Assembly: GCF_025971955.1 (NCBI RefSeq)
Contig: NZ_JAPDMX010000020.1
Span: 1 to 64,000 of the forward strand
Direction of reading: 5' to 3'
DNA length: 64,000 nt
From: Shewanella subflava
GTDB taxonomy: Bacteria; Pseudomonadota; Gammaproteobacteria; Enterobacterales; Shewanellaceae
Shown here: one piece after another, positions 17,907 through 27,107 of the stretch
How positions within the stretch are numbered: position 1 is the stretch's first letter
How the letters are laid out: every line of letters starts with the position of its first letter
Position numbers and translations under genes: made by a program
Notes under the pieces: model-generated
What the model was told of the DNA's origin: nothing
Databases searched by the model: none
Seen by the model: only the letters and a program-made list of their open reading frames with translations

Positions 17907-18821
17907 TTACAAGTTGTAAGCTGGAATGAAATGTTGACTTAGCCATGTTTGGGCAGCGTTTTCTCCCATTAAATAACTTAACGTGGGTTGTAAAATTGCC
18001 GCTAAGCTGGGTTGACGCCAGAACATATAATTAGGTAAAGGTTGTACAACTCCAGCACCAAAAGTGCGCTGAATTAGACTAGAAAACTCTGCCATATCTC
18101 GGTCTGAGTAATTGGGTAAACGCGGGTAAACTTCGGTAATAAAATCCACATAATTAACCCCTGTGGCTAGGATATGTTGATCATATTGCTGCAAGAGAAA
18201 CTGCAGTTGTGGTGCACTCCAATGGGACAAATTATCACTGTCGTGGATCACGGCAAGATTTCGACGATGTAATTGTTGCCATGCTAAATGCAGTTGCTTG
18301 GTCTGACCTAAACGCCAAAACACATATACATCCGCCAACCATTCATGCTGATAATCACTTAAGATTAACGGCAACACCTTACCTTGTAATCCAATAGTGT
18401 GTAAGTGCCCTAGTTCATGCCACAGACTCAGTTGCGCTTGATTAACCAACTCAATACCATAGGTGTTTAGCCCTAATGATCCTGTTTGCGATTTAGGCTC
18501 TCGCTCAGCTTGAACTATGATAATGCCAGCGATTGATTCATGTTCCACCACAAGCACCATAGCGCTTTTTAAGCCCATGGATTGACGGATATTAATCGCT
18601 GAGAGCGCGGTTTGATGCTGTAAAGATAGAGGTAAGTTACGAAGACAGGACGCTAAGTCCACTAGCTGGCAAACTAAAGCTTGCTTGTCGAGTACCGCGA
18701 CCCAGGTTCCAGCTTCAGCAACTAACGTTGGCGCTTGAAAGTGAAGCGGTTCTTCAAGCGGTTGAGCAAAAACATTTAAAGTGAATAAACCAATAAAAAC
18801 TGAGCCGCGGCATAATGTCAT
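17907..18821 (-). CDS. Secreted HELGH-motif metalloprotease-like protein
   Basis: From ATG 18821 the protein has 304 residues and a signal peptide (MTLCRGSVFIGLFTLNVFA). The sequence LWHELGHLH contains the HExxH zinc motif, and EWLADVY about 40 residues later could give the third ligand (Glu/Asp), as in gluzincin-like families. The substrate is unknown. A longer frame continues upstream to 19025 but overlaps hldE and lacks a signal peptide, so it was not used. The chosen start codon lies within the loop of the hldE terminator, an unusual arrangement. Confidence 0.6.
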   Translation of the reverse strand: MTLCRGSVFIGLFTLNVFAQPLEEPLHFQAPTLVAEAGTWVAVLDKQALVCQLVDLASCLRNLPLSLQHQTALSAINIRQSMGLKSAMVLVVEHESIAGIIIVQAEREPKSQTGSLGLNTYGIELVNQAQLSLWHELGHLHTIGLQGKVLPLILSDYQHEWLADVYVFWRLGQTKQLHLAWQQLHRRNLAVIHDSDNLSHWSAPQLQFLLQQYDQHILATGVNYVDFITEVYPRLPNYSDRDMAEFSSLIQRTFGAGVVQPLPNYMFWRQPSLAAILQPTLSYLMGENAAQTWLSQHFIPAYNL

Positions 18822-18833
18822 GACTCGGCTCAG
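18792..18833 (-). terminator. hldE terminator overlapping the next start codon
   Basis: On the minus strand CTGAGCCG (18833-18826) pairs with CGGCTCAG (18807-18800) and is followed by TTTTTATT. It lies 62 nt after the hldE stop. The loop contains the ATG of the HELGH protein, and the T run is its codons 8-10, so read-through RNA would hide the start in a hairpin. Confidence 0.75.
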
Positions 18834-18894
18834 CTTTACTTGCAATCCGATTAACGAACTGAAGAAACGTATTGCTAACAGCAATCGAGGCAAA

Positions 18895-20325
18895 TTACTT
18901 ATTTGCCATAATATTTTGAATAATCGCGGTTGTAGACACGCCATCTTCAAAACCAAGTACTTCCACTTGACCACCATTGGCGATGACTTCAGCACCACCG
19001 GCGATATCTTCGACCTTGTAATCACCGCCTTTCACCAAGGAATCTGGTAGCAATCGTGCAATGACACGTTGCGGGGTGTCTTCGGTAAATGGCACAACCC
19101 AATCAACAGATGCTAAGCCGGCCAATACCGCCATACGGCGATCGACAGGATTAACAGGACGACCATTACCTTTTAAGCGTTTTACTGAAGCGTCATCATT
19201 CACAGCAACAATTAAGCGATCGCCCAGTGCGCGCGCCTGCTGCAGATAACTGACATGACCCGCATGTAAAATATCAAAGCAGCCATTTGTCATTACGATT
19301 TTCTCACCGCGTAAGCGCGCTTGATCCATCGCATAAGCTAATTGATCCTCGCTCATCACACCAAAGCCTGATTCACCCTGATTCACTTTAAGTGCATTGA
19401 TCAGTTCAATTCGGCTGACAGTAGAAGTACCCAATTTACCCACAACAATACCCGCTGCGGTATTGGCAATCGCACAGGCTTGCGCAAGCGTTGCCCCCGC
19501 CGCGATAGAGGTCGCTAAAGCGGATATCACAGTGTCACCCGCCCCTGTAACGTCATGCACTTCACGAGCGACTGTAGGAATATGTAATTCAGGCTCATTC
19601 TGGGTAATTAATGTCATGCCTTTTTCAGAACGAGTCACTAGAATGGCATCAAAATCATGGGCCGTTAATAAGCCTTTCGCTTTAGCGATTAAATCGTCTT
19701 CGCAGGTGACGGTACCGACTACGGCTTCAAACTCACTCATGTTGGGAGTGATCAATGAAGCACCACGATAGCGCTCAAAATCACTGCCTTTAGGATCCAC
19801 TAACACGCTTACGCCTTTGGCTCTAGCCTTGGCAATAAACGCTTGTGGTTGTGAAATAGCCCCTTTGGCATAATCCGATAACACCAGCACATCGATGTTA
19901 TCTAATAAGGCTTCTGTTTGATCGAATAAGCGTTGGCTATAACACGCTTCAAAGGGCTCTTCAAAGTCGAGCCTGATTAACTGTTGATTACGCGATAACA
20001 CTCTCAGTTTGGTGATAGTCGGCTTACCTTCAACCGTTAACCATTGAGGCTCTACGCCTAAAGTTCTTACACCTAAAGTTAGCGCATCAGCGGTTTCATC
20101 TTTACCCACCAATCCGGCCAATTTTACTTGCCCGCCAAGGGTTGCAACGTTTAATGCGACATTGGCTGCTCCACCGGGTCGATCTTCGATTTGGTTAATC
20201 TTTACAACAGGCACCGGTGCTTCGGGAGAAATACGCCCCGTTGGGCCAACCCAATAACGGTCTAGCATCACATCGCCGAGTACCAAAACACGGGCATTTT
20301 CAAAAGCAGGAAGAGAAACCTTCAT
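18895..20325 (-). CDS. hldE: Bifunctional D-glycero-beta-D-manno-heptose-7-P kinase / 1-P adenylyltransferase
   Basis: This enzyme makes ADP-heptose for the lipopolysaccharide inner core. The 476 residues match E. coli (477). The N-terminal ribokinase-type kinase domain (1-320) has [11 protein letters not shown] and [14 protein letters not shown]; the C-terminal nucleotidyltransferase domain (about 344-476) has [16 protein letters not shown] with the HxGH motif and VVPFTEDTP. It is divergent from the LpxL-type acyltransferase, another lipid A/LPS gene, 103 bp away. Confidence 0.97.
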   Translation of the reverse strand: MKVSLPAFENARVLVLGDVMLDRYWVGPTGRISPEAPVPVVKINQIEDRPGGAANVALNVATLGGQVKLAGLVGKDETADALTLGVRTLGVEPQWLTVEGKPTITKLRVLSRNQQLIRLDFEEPFEACYSQRLFDQTEALLDNIDVLVLSDYAKGAISQPQAFIAKARAKGVSVLVDPKGSDFERYRGASLITPNMSEFEAVVGTVTCEDDLIAKAKGLLTAHDFDAILVTRSEKGMTLITQNEPELHIPTVAREVHDVTGAGDTVISALATSIAAGATLAQACAIANTAAGIVVGKLGTSTVSRIELINALKVNQGESGFGVMSEDQLAYAMDQARLRGEKIVMTNGCFDILHAGHVSYLQQARALGDRLIVAVNDDASVKRLKGNGRPVNPVDRRMAVLAGLASVDWVVPFTEDTPQRVIARLLPDSLVKGGDYKVEDIAGGAEVIANGGQVEVLGFEDGVSTTAIIQNIMANK

Positions 20326-20428
20326 AGCGTAATCACTGTTTGTTGTAAAAAATTACCCTGATTGTACCTAATTTTTCGATAAAAATGAGTTAGAATATGA
20401 AAAATTTTAATCGATAAACGAGTCATTT

Positions 20429-21355
20429 GTGGTCGAAAAAGCTGAATTCACCTCTAATCTGTATCACCCTAAGTATTGGTTGCTTTGGTTAGGTGTCTTA
20501 ATGATGCGTATAACTCAAGTACTGCCTTTGGCAATGCAAATGAAACTCGGTGCGGCTCTTGGACGCTTTGCAATGACATTTGCAGGCAGTCGCACCCATA
20601 CAGCCAAACGTAATATTAGCCTGTGTTTTCCAGACATGCCTGAAGATCAGCAGCAAGCATTATTAAAACGCAATTTTGAAGAAACAGGTAAAGCGATATT
20701 TGATACGGTTAATGCTTGGTGGTGGTCCGACGCTAAAGTGCAGGCTCACATGACCATGACAGGACAGGAGCACGTGGAAAACAGTTTGAACAATGGTAAA
20801 GGCGTGATTTTATTTGCCGTGCATTGTTTACCCTTAGAGATGGGGGCCCGCGTTTTTGGTCAATTTCAACCTGGTATTGGGGTTTATCGACCACACAATA
20901 ATCCTGTTATGGAATACTTACAGGTTAAAGGCCGTTTACGCTCAAACAAAGGGCTTGTGCCTAAACGCGATGTACGTCAGATGATCCGTAGCTTACGCGC
21001 ACCGGATGTCATTTGGTACACAGCGGATCAAGATTTTGGCCGTTCAAGTGCGGTATTTATTCCTTTTTTTGCCGTGCCCGATGCAGCAACCATTACCGGT
21101 GCAACTTCACTCGCTAAACTGGGCAAAGCCAATGTACTGCCATTTGTTGTGCAAAGATGCGCTGATGATAAAGGCTATCATATTGAAATTATGCCGCCAT
21201 TGGATAACTTCCCTGGGGAAAATGAGCTTGAAGATGCCATGCGTGGTAATCAAATTATTGAACAAATTATTAATAAAAATCGCGCTCAATATATGTGGCT
21301 TCATAGACGCTTTAAAACCCGTCCAGAAGAAAATGGTCCATCATTATATGATTGA
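20429..21355 (+). CDS. Lipid A late acyltransferase, LpxL/LpxM family
   Basis: This inner-membrane enzyme adds a secondary acyl chain to Kdo2-lipid IVA. The 308 residues include an N-terminal membrane anchor (YWLLWLGVLMMRITQVLPL) and the HX4E catalytic motif in AVHCLPLEMG (about 131-136), followed by GVYRPHNNPVMEYL and WYTADQDFG. The start is GTG. Length and motifs fit LpxL better than LpxM, but the exact chain position cannot be told. It is divergent from hldE. Confidence 0.88.
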   Translation: MVEKAEFTSNLYHPKYWLLWLGVLMMRITQVLPLAMQMKLGAALGRFAMTFAGSRTHTAKRNISLCFPDMPEDQQQALLKRNFEETGKAIFDTVNAWWWSDAKVQAHMTMTGQEHVENSLNNGKGVILFAVHCLPLEMGARVFGQFQPGIGVYRPHNNPVMEYLQVKGRLRSNKGLVPKRDVRQMIRSLRAPDVIWYTADQDFGRSSAVFIPFFAVPDAATITGATSLAKLGKANVLPFVVQRCADDKGYHIEIMPPLDNFPGENELEDAMRGNQIIEQIINKNRAQYMWLHRRFKTRPEENGPSLYD

Positions 21356-21550
21356 TAAATTGACCTCAATCTTATTGCAACACACCGTGTAGTTTCACCT
21401 GAAGTCAATTGCCTCGACTATTGATTAAATAATCAATAATGAAAACAAAAATGGGTTGATATTTTGACCTGAATAAGTGACGATGCGCCCAATTAAAAAG
21501 CATTCGCTTGTCACTCAATACCCCCTATTAAATAGGAACATCAAAGTACT

Positions 21551-22468
21551 ATGTTAAACCTTTTAAAATCTGTCATTTTAGCCACAACAGCAACGCTTTT
21601 AAGCTTTAGCAGCGTTGCTTTGGAATATCGCTTACCCGCTAAAGGAAGTCTCCTTGTAGGAGAAAACCAATACTACGTTGTGCCTGAAGGTAAACTGACA
21701 CTAGAAGAGATTGCGGCTAAATTTAAATTAGGTTTAACCAATGTATTAGAAGCGAATCCTGGCGTTGACCCCTTTTTACCCACTCCAGGTAGCACCTTGG
21801 TGATACCACATCAGTTAATTTTACCTAACACTAAACATGAAGGGATTATCATTAACGTTGCCGAAATGCGCCTGTACTACTTTCCTAAAGGCACCAATAC
21901 TGTCGAAGTATTACCTATTGGTATTGGTCAAATCGGTCGAGACACCCCTGAAAACTGGGTGACAACCGTACAACGTAAACGCGCCAATCCAACGTGGACT
22001 CCCACTGCAACAACCCGCAAGATTTATGAAGCTAAAGGGATCACCTTGCCAGCAGTATGGCCGGCAGGACCGGATAACCCGATGGGTTTGCATGCTCTTT
22101 ATATTGGTAACTTATTTGCAATCCACGGCACTAACGCCACTTTTGGCATTGGCCTTCGTGTAAGCCAAGGTTGTGTACGTTTACGCCATGAAGATATCGA
22201 GCATTTATTTAATACTGTTCCAGTCGGCACTCGTGTTGAATTTATCAATCAACCCGTTAAATTTACTGAAGAGCCTGATGGTAATCGTTATTTAGAAGTC
22301 CACCAGCCATTGTCTAAAACACAGAATGAATTCGAATCGAATGAGCCTGTAGCCTTAACGTTCAATAAAGAAACCACACGCTTTATTGCTCATCCAGAAA
22401 CAGATTCTTTTGTTTTAAAGCGCTTGCTTGAACAACGTACAGGCATCCCAACACGGATCAATCCTTAA
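21551..22468 (+). CDS. L,D-transpeptidase, ErfK/YcfS/YbiS type
   Basis: The 305-residue periplasmic enzyme has a signal peptide (MLNLLKSVILATTATLLSFSSVA), a LysM-like segment (about 40-85, YYVVPEGKLTLEEIAAKFKL), and the YkuD catalytic domain with HGTNATFGIG and the cysteine motif SQGCVRL (Cys about residue 208). Members attach Braun lipoprotein to peptidoglycan or form 3-3 cross-links; which one applies here is not visible. A strong terminator follows. Confidence 0.9.
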   Translation: MLNLLKSVILATTATLLSFSSVALEYRLPAKGSLLVGENQYYVVPEGKLTLEEIAAKFKLGLTNVLEANPGVDPFLPTPGSTLVIPHQLILPNTKHEGIIINVAEMRLYYFPKGTNTVEVLPIGIGQIGRDTPENWVTTVQRKRANPTWTPTATTRKIYEAKGITLPAVWPAGPDNPMGLHALYIGNLFAIHGTNATFGIGLRVSQGCVRLRHEDIEHLFNTVPVGTRVEFINQPVKFTEEPDGNRYLEVHQPLSKTQNEFESNEPVALTFNKETTRFIAHPETDSFVLKRLLEQRTGIPTRINP

Positions 22469-22487
22469 GCTTAAATACTGAGCATAA

Positions 22488-22520
22488 AAAACGGCTTACA
22501 TGAATATGTAAGCCGTTTTA
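22488..22520 (+). terminator. Terminator of the L,D-transpeptidase gene
   Basis: AAAACGGCTTACAT (22488-22501) pairs perfectly with ATGTAAGCCGTTTT (22506-22519) around GAAT, 20 nt past the stop. The stem's own ends supply the A and T tracts, so it can act in both directions. Confidence 0.88.
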
Positions 22521-22668
22521 GTTTGTGTTAGCGCAACTAAAATGATTGGCAAAAATGCAAAAAGCAGGAAACCTTAATCACCTGAGGTAGATGGCTAGCT
22601 TAGTTGATTTAACGGGGTTAATGCTTATTCATCTAGCCATGTTCGATAGCCCTTAGTGGTGAATGCAT

Positions 22669-23004
22669 TTAGCCCAGTCTTTGCGCCCAGTTGCCATTAT
22701 TATCTTGCTGACAACTTTGTTCACTGTCATATAAAATCTGCTGGTGTTTAATCACGACATTGATGTCGAGTAACTTTTTAACAATTAACTCACCCAAGGC
22801 TTGCTGGCTTTTTGCCATGATGAATTGCTGAAGATTATCACGGGTGTCAAACACACAGACAACGCGTAAACTTTTAGGAAACTGTGCATAGTTAACTTGG
22901 TGTGTCAACCATTTAAAGCCATTAAACTCATCTAGTGCAAAATGACAAACCTCGTTTAATTGGCCTATCAGTTGGTTTTCAATTTTCTTATCCGTTTTAC
23001 GCAT
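22669..23004 (-). CDS. Small conserved protein of unknown function
   Basis: The 111-residue protein (from ATG 23004, with a GAG ribosome site; an upstream GTG at 23010 is possible) has no signal peptide, membrane segment or recognised motif. It reads as a compact alpha/beta soluble protein (NGFKWLTHQVNYAQFPKSLR, VVCVFDTRDNLQQFIM). It lies 117 bp downstream of the bactofilin gene on the same strand and could be co-transcribed with it. I do not recognise the family. Confidence 0.65.
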   Translation of the reverse strand: MRKTDKKIENQLIGQLNEVCHFALDEFNGFKWLTHQVNYAQFPKSLRVVCVFDTRDNLQQFIMAKSQQALGELIVKKLLDINVVIKHQQILYDSEQSCQQDNNGNWAQRLG

Positions 23005-23126
23005 AACCACTCTTGGCTTTAGCCATTACTCAAACAACAAAATGTCTCAAGACATCACAATCGGGCTGAATTTAACAAACGCAATAGGTAAGCTAAACGA
23101 CGGTTTAGTCGTCAATTAGGGGGAAC

Positions 23127-23987
23127 TTATTTTGCATCAATTTCATTTTCTGGCTGAGTTTCTATCGCTGCTTTAGGCTCATTATCATCGTTCATCAATG
23201 CATTGGAGGCCGCCATCGCATCTAAATCTTCCATTGCCACATCGGGATCGGCTAAACCCGCATTAACTAGTTCTTCGCGTTGCTCAATAAAAGAGTGCTC
23301 ATTTTGCACATCCTTCAACAACTTGGCGGCATTGCGTTCAGTAATACTTTCAGCGACGGGTGACGGTTGGGTAAACAAAGCGGGTTCGTTGCTGGCTGGC
23401 TTAGGTGAAGCTAAAAAATCCCCCCACCCCACTTGCCACAATCCGACAGTAAACAACATAAGGGCTGTGACGCTTAATATTTTTTTATTTGATGTTTTAC
23501 TAGGCTGAACTTCATCGTCAGCTGTTTCAATATTTTTTGTCGTTTGCCCCAGAGGATTGTTTTGAGCCTCTGTCACTTTGTGAATTTTGGGCGAGCTACT
23601 AAGGGGTTGCTGAGCGGCATCATGAATAACCACCTCAGTTGGTAAAGGTAACACACTGGCTTCTGGGCCCGTGGTACGCATACCGATAAACTGGCCACCA
23701 TCGTAAATTTCCATCTCATGACTAGAGACATCGGCTTCTACCACGCCAGTGGCCACGATAACCAACTTATTGCAAAATAGTTTACCTTTTAATGTGCCAC
23801 TTACACGTAGATCTTGGCAAAACACTTCGCCATCAATCTCCCCACCAGGCTCAATTTTAATTTGATCGCTTGAGCGGACAATGCCTGTGATTTTACCAGC
23901 AATTAACGCGGGGCCTTTAATGTCTACTTCACCATTGAGTGCCATTTCTGCACCAATATAGGTGATCCCCTTACCCTTATTATTCAT
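23127..23987 (-). CDS. Bactofilin-family protein with membrane anchor
   Basis: The 286-residue protein has an N-terminal bactofilin beta-helix (about 8-120) with the typical rungs GEVDIKGPALIAGKITG, GGEIDGEVFCQDLRVSG and KLFCNKLVIVATGVVEADV. A linker rich in Ser/Thr/Gln follows, then one membrane segment (about 170-188, VTALMLFTVGLWQVGW) and an acidic Ala/Glu-rich tail. Bactofilins polymerise and scaffold cell-shape or envelope machinery. A bactofilin with a downstream membrane segment is less common than the soluble form. Confidence 0.82.
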   Translation of the reverse strand: MNNKGKGITYIGAEMALNGEVDIKGPALIAGKITGIVRSSDQIKIEPGGEIDGEVFCQDLRVSGTLKGKLFCNKLVIVATGVVEADVSSHEMEIYDGGQFIGMRTTGPEASVLPLPTEVVIHDAAQQPLSSSPKIHKVTEAQNNPLGQTTKNIETADDEVQPSKTSNKKILSVTALMLFTVGLWQVGWGDFLASPKPASNEPALFTQPSPVAESITERNAAKLLKDVQNEHSFIEQREELVNAGLADPDVAMEDLDAMAASNALMNDDNEPKAAIETQPENEIDAK

Positions 23988-24110
23988 TATTTTATCCTTT
24001 TCGGGTTATCACTATGTTGCAAATTTACATCAATCAGGGCATAAACGCGACCCATGATGATATAACAAGGATCAGGTATACTGGCTGCAGCTGCCCCTTA
24101 GAAAAACGAT

Positions 24111-25283
24111 ATGACACTTTCTCCCATTGCTCAGTACCAAGCGTTAAGCAAAATAAATGTATTACCTGATGATGCTCAAACAGAAGCTCTCCAAGCACTC
24201 GATTCACTTTTTCAGCAATTGCATTCAGTTGATGCAAAGTGCCAGATTAAGGGGCTTTATCTTTGGGGGGATGTCGGCAGAGGAAAAACATTTTTAATGG
24301 ATTTGTTTTATCACAGCGTGGTAAATCCCCCAAAACTGAGACTACACTTTCACCGATTCATGGCAATGGTGCATCAACGTCTCAATCAAACATCAGGTAT
24401 CAGAGATCCACTGACCTATATTGCTAAAGATATTGCCAAACAATATCGGCTAATTTGCTTCGATGAATTTTTTGTTGCTGACATTGGCGATGCTATTTTA
24501 CTAGCCAGACTGTTCGACACCTTGTTTGCACAAGGGGTAATATTAGTCGCGACATCCAACATTGCCATTAATGATTTGTATAAAGGCGGGCTACAACGAG
24601 ACCGCTTTATGCCAACAATTGAACTACTGAAACAATACACCCAAGAAATTCATTTGAGTGGCAGCATTGATCATCGACTCACTGTGCATCATAAATCAGT
24701 AAACCAACGCGCTCGTTATAACTCCCCATCAGCCCTGTTTACTTTGCCCTCATTGCAGCTCGCTGAAGAAATTTACACCTTACTACAGGATGAGTGCCTA
24801 TTTATTTCATCCAGTAGCCAGGTCTGCCAATCAAACTCCATTTCAATTTGTCAGCGGTTAATTCCTGTCAAGGCGGCAATAGGCGAGTTGGCTTGGTTTG
24901 AGTTTAACGCCCTATGTGATGGCCCCAGAAGTGCTTTAGACTATATTGAACTGGCGGGAAAGTTTAAGGTGATTTTGCTCAGTCATGTACCGACCTTAGG
25001 TGGGGAAATTCGCACCTGGATTAAAGCGCGGGGGACCGAAGATGGCGTCATTGCCACCTCAACGGGTGAAAGGCAATTGGCTTATTCAATTCAGGATGAT
25101 CCCACCAGACGTTTCATTAGTTTGGTCGATGAGTTATACGATCAAAAAGTCTGTCTTATTATTCATTCAGCCCACTCGCTAGAAAGCCTCTACCAAGGTG
25201 GCGCATTATCTTTTGAGTTTAAAAGAACCTATAGCCGATTAATGGAAATGAGGCATTGGCTAGGGCGTGTTGATCTTCATTGA
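24111..25283 (+). CDS. ZapE/AFG1-family ATPase
   Basis: The 390-residue AAA-type ATPase has Walker A GDVGRGKT (about 53-60), Walker B LICFDEF (about 114-120) and the sensor region VATSNIAINDLYKGGLQRDRF typical of ZapE/AFG1. In E. coli ZapE (375 residues) acts on the Z ring during constriction. The middle segment (residues about 200-260) is divergent, so this may be a paralogue rather than the main ZapE. It is divergent from the bactofilin gene. Confidence 0.85.
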   Translation: MTLSPIAQYQALSKINVLPDDAQTEALQALDSLFQQLHSVDAKCQIKGLYLWGDVGRGKTFLMDLFYHSVVNPPKLRLHFHRFMAMVHQRLNQTSGIRDPLTYIAKDIAKQYRLICFDEFFVADIGDAILLARLFDTLFAQGVILVATSNIAINDLYKGGLQRDRFMPTIELLKQYTQEIHLSGSIDHRLTVHHKSVNQRARYNSPSALFTLPSLQLAEEIYTLLQDECLFISSSSQVCQSNSISICQRLIPVKAAIGELAWFEFNALCDGPRSALDYIELAGKFKVILLSHVPTLGGEIRTWIKARGTEDGVIATSTGERQLAYSIQDDPTRRFISLVDELYDQKVCLIIHSAHSLESLYQGGALSFEFKRTYSRLMEMRHWLGRVDLH

Positions 25284-25405
25284 TAAATGATGCAGTAGGC
25301 TATTTTTCTGTCAGGCAATCACAAATCAACGCCGTTTAGCCCGCTAAATAAGTGAATTTGCGGGCAGAATGACTGGGAAATAGCCACTTCCCTTCGGGGT
25401 GAGGC

Positions 25406-25488
25406 TAAAATGACTTTATACTGCGTTGGATAATCTTGACGTAGGGCAACTATGCCCGCAATTATCCGCCTAGCCTAAAGTCATTTTA
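25406..25488. repeat. Nested palindrome (REP/MITE-like)
   Basis: The outer arms TAAAATGACTTTA (25406-25418) and TAAAGTCATTTTA (25476-25488) are perfect over 13 bp. Inside are GGATAAT/ATTATCC (25428-25434, 25461-25467) and GGGCA/TGCCC (25444-25448, 25453-25457), so the single strand can fold into one long stem of about 83 nt. It lies between two convergent genes and may act as a terminator or be a mobile palindromic element. Only one copy is in the window. Confidence 0.6.
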
Positions 25489-25533
25489 TCTCTCAACATA
25501 AAAAAGAAACAAAGATAAACACGCCCTAGCAAA

Positions 25534-25809
25534 TTAATTATTAATGTATTTCTCGACATCAGTAAAACGGGCCAAAAAATTTTCAAGTGCCTCATTATTT
25601 GGGTAATCAAACTTATATTTATTATGAAAGAAAATATCTAATCTCACCTGCGCATCACTTAAGCTAATGGTATAACCATCAAAATCGGTTACTGCATTAA
25701 GACCACACAAGCGATAAACCGATTCGGTTGAGTCAGACTGCTTATCACCTAAAGTGGTGACTTTATTAAATACACGTAATGCTCGGTGAATATCGATTTC
25801 ATTTTTCAT
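25534..25809 (-). CDS. DUF3081-like small protein
   Basis: The 91-residue soluble protein starts at ATG 25809 (AGAGAC upstream; a TTG 18 nt earlier was not used). It contains the block DFDGYTISLSDAQVRLDIFF then HNKYKFDYPN, which I associate with DUF3081 of Shewanella and Vibrio. No function is known. It lies between the nested palindrome and the divergent permease gene. Confidence 0.6.
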   Translation of the reverse strand: MKNEIDIHRALRVFNKVTTLGDKQSDSTESVYRLCGLNAVTDFDGYTISLSDAQVRLDIFFHNKYKFDYPNNEALENFLARFTDVEKYINN

Positions 25810-26021
25810 GGCTGTCTCTTTAATCAAATACGTCAGATGATACTTTTAGATACTAAGGCAGTTCAAATTCATCTTTAAGCTGAGATTTTAGATGAAAATA
25901 GTTACAGGTATTTTAGGATGTTATCTCGTTAAAAGCATTGCTATCCTATACGATAACGAGGCACAATCAGCCCACAAAATTATGCTGTTACACGTTTTTC
26001 ACTTCGAGAGCTCAAATCACT

Positions 26022-26978
26022 ATGCCTGATATTGTTATTGCTTTCTTTGCCTTAGGCTTGCTTGCTGGATTGATTAAATCAGATCTAAAAGTCCCTAAAG
26101 CCACCTATGAAACCCTCACCATTTTGCTCATGCTCACCCTAGGTTTAAAGGGGGGGATGGCGTTGCATGGTGAAACACATACACTACAAATCAGTGAGCT
26201 AATCGCCATTATTGCTTTAGGCTTTATTATCCCGCTGACCTTATACCCCATTTTACGTAAACTCATCTGCCTAGAGCAAAAAGAAGCCATCAGTATTGCG
26301 GCTCATTATGGCTCGGTGAGTGCAGGAACCTTTGCCGTTGTGCTCGCGATGGTCGATTATTCAGATTTGCCTTTACGACCAGAAACCACTCTTTACTTAG
26401 TTTTATTAGAATTACCCGCCATTATTATTATGTTATGGCTGCATCGTCATTTAGAAGCGAAAAAGAACCCTCAAATCACAACCGCCTCCCACGGCAGTGT
26501 GTTGCATGAAGCCCTTACCAGTCGCGGGGTAGTCTTATTGTGTGGTGGTGTGGTTATCGGCTGGTTATATGGCACTGAAGGCATGGCGCCATTAACGCCA
26601 ATATTAATGGGTGGATTTAAAACACTACTGGCCCTATTTCTATTAGAAATGGGGATCAGCACAGCAAAAGTGTGCTTTCCATTACCTTATAAACAATGGC
26701 GTTTGCTAGCATTTGCGGCAATTGCCCCCTTCGTTTTAGCCTGGGTTGGCATAGGATTAGGCTTTATGCTTGATTTACCCTCTGGCAGCATTTTAGTGTT
26801 AGCAGGATTAAGCGCCAGTGCTTCATATATTGCCGCGCCTGCAGCGATCAAAGCAGCAATCCCTGATGCGAATATTGGTTTGGCGATGCTAGCATCATTA
26901 GGCATAACCTTCCCTGTTAACGTGCTTGTTGGTTTACCTTTGTACCAAATATGGATTGAAAAACTGACACTAAATTAA
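26022..26978 (+). CDS. SbtA-family sodium-dependent bicarbonate permease-like protein
   Basis: From ATG 26022 the protein has 318 residues and about ten membrane helices. The blocks LGLLAGLIKSDLKVP, LGLKGGMAL, AAHYGSVSAGTFAVVLA and LSASASYIAAPAAIKAAIP are typical of the SbtA (DUF897) family, whose two halves are inverted repeats. Cyanobacterial SbtA imports HCO3- with Na+; substrates in heterotrophs are mostly untested. No SbtB (PII-like) partner lies nearby. An upstream extension to 25938 adds a non-membrane leader and was not used. Confidence 0.82.
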   Translation: MPDIVIAFFALGLLAGLIKSDLKVPKATYETLTILLMLTLGLKGGMALHGETHTLQISELIAIIALGFIIPLTLYPILRKLICLEQKEAISIAAHYGSVSAGTFAVVLAMVDYSDLPLRPETTLYLVLLELPAIIIMLWLHRHLEAKKNPQITTASHGSVLHEALTSRGVVLLCGGVVIGWLYGTEGMAPLTPILMGGFKTLLALFLLEMGISTAKVCFPLPYKQWRLLAFAAIAPFVLAWVGIGLGFMLDLPSGSILVLAGLSASASYIAAPAAIKAAIPDANIGLAMLASLGITFPVNVLVGLPLYQIWIEKLTLN

Positions 26979-27000
26979 CCCATTTTAAGCAGGCCAATAA

Positions 27001-27033
27001 AAAACAGGTTAACTTTTCGTTAACCTGTTTTTT
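27001..27033. terminator. Terminator after the SbtA-like gene
   Basis: AAAACAGGTTAAC (27001-27013) and GTTAACCTGTTTT (27019-27031) pair perfectly with a TTTTC loop and a following T run. It lies between convergent genes and could serve both. Confidence 0.88.
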
Positions 27034-27107
27034 TAGGGTTTTAATCGGTATTTACAGCATCTTTGAAGATGGGTGTAAATGATTGAAGTGACTTTTGGCT
27101 GCTGAGG

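Noticed and set aside
18822..19025. N-terminal extension of the HELGH protein into hldE
   Set aside because: It overlaps the end of hldE, lacks conserved features and would place the signal peptide inside the protein.
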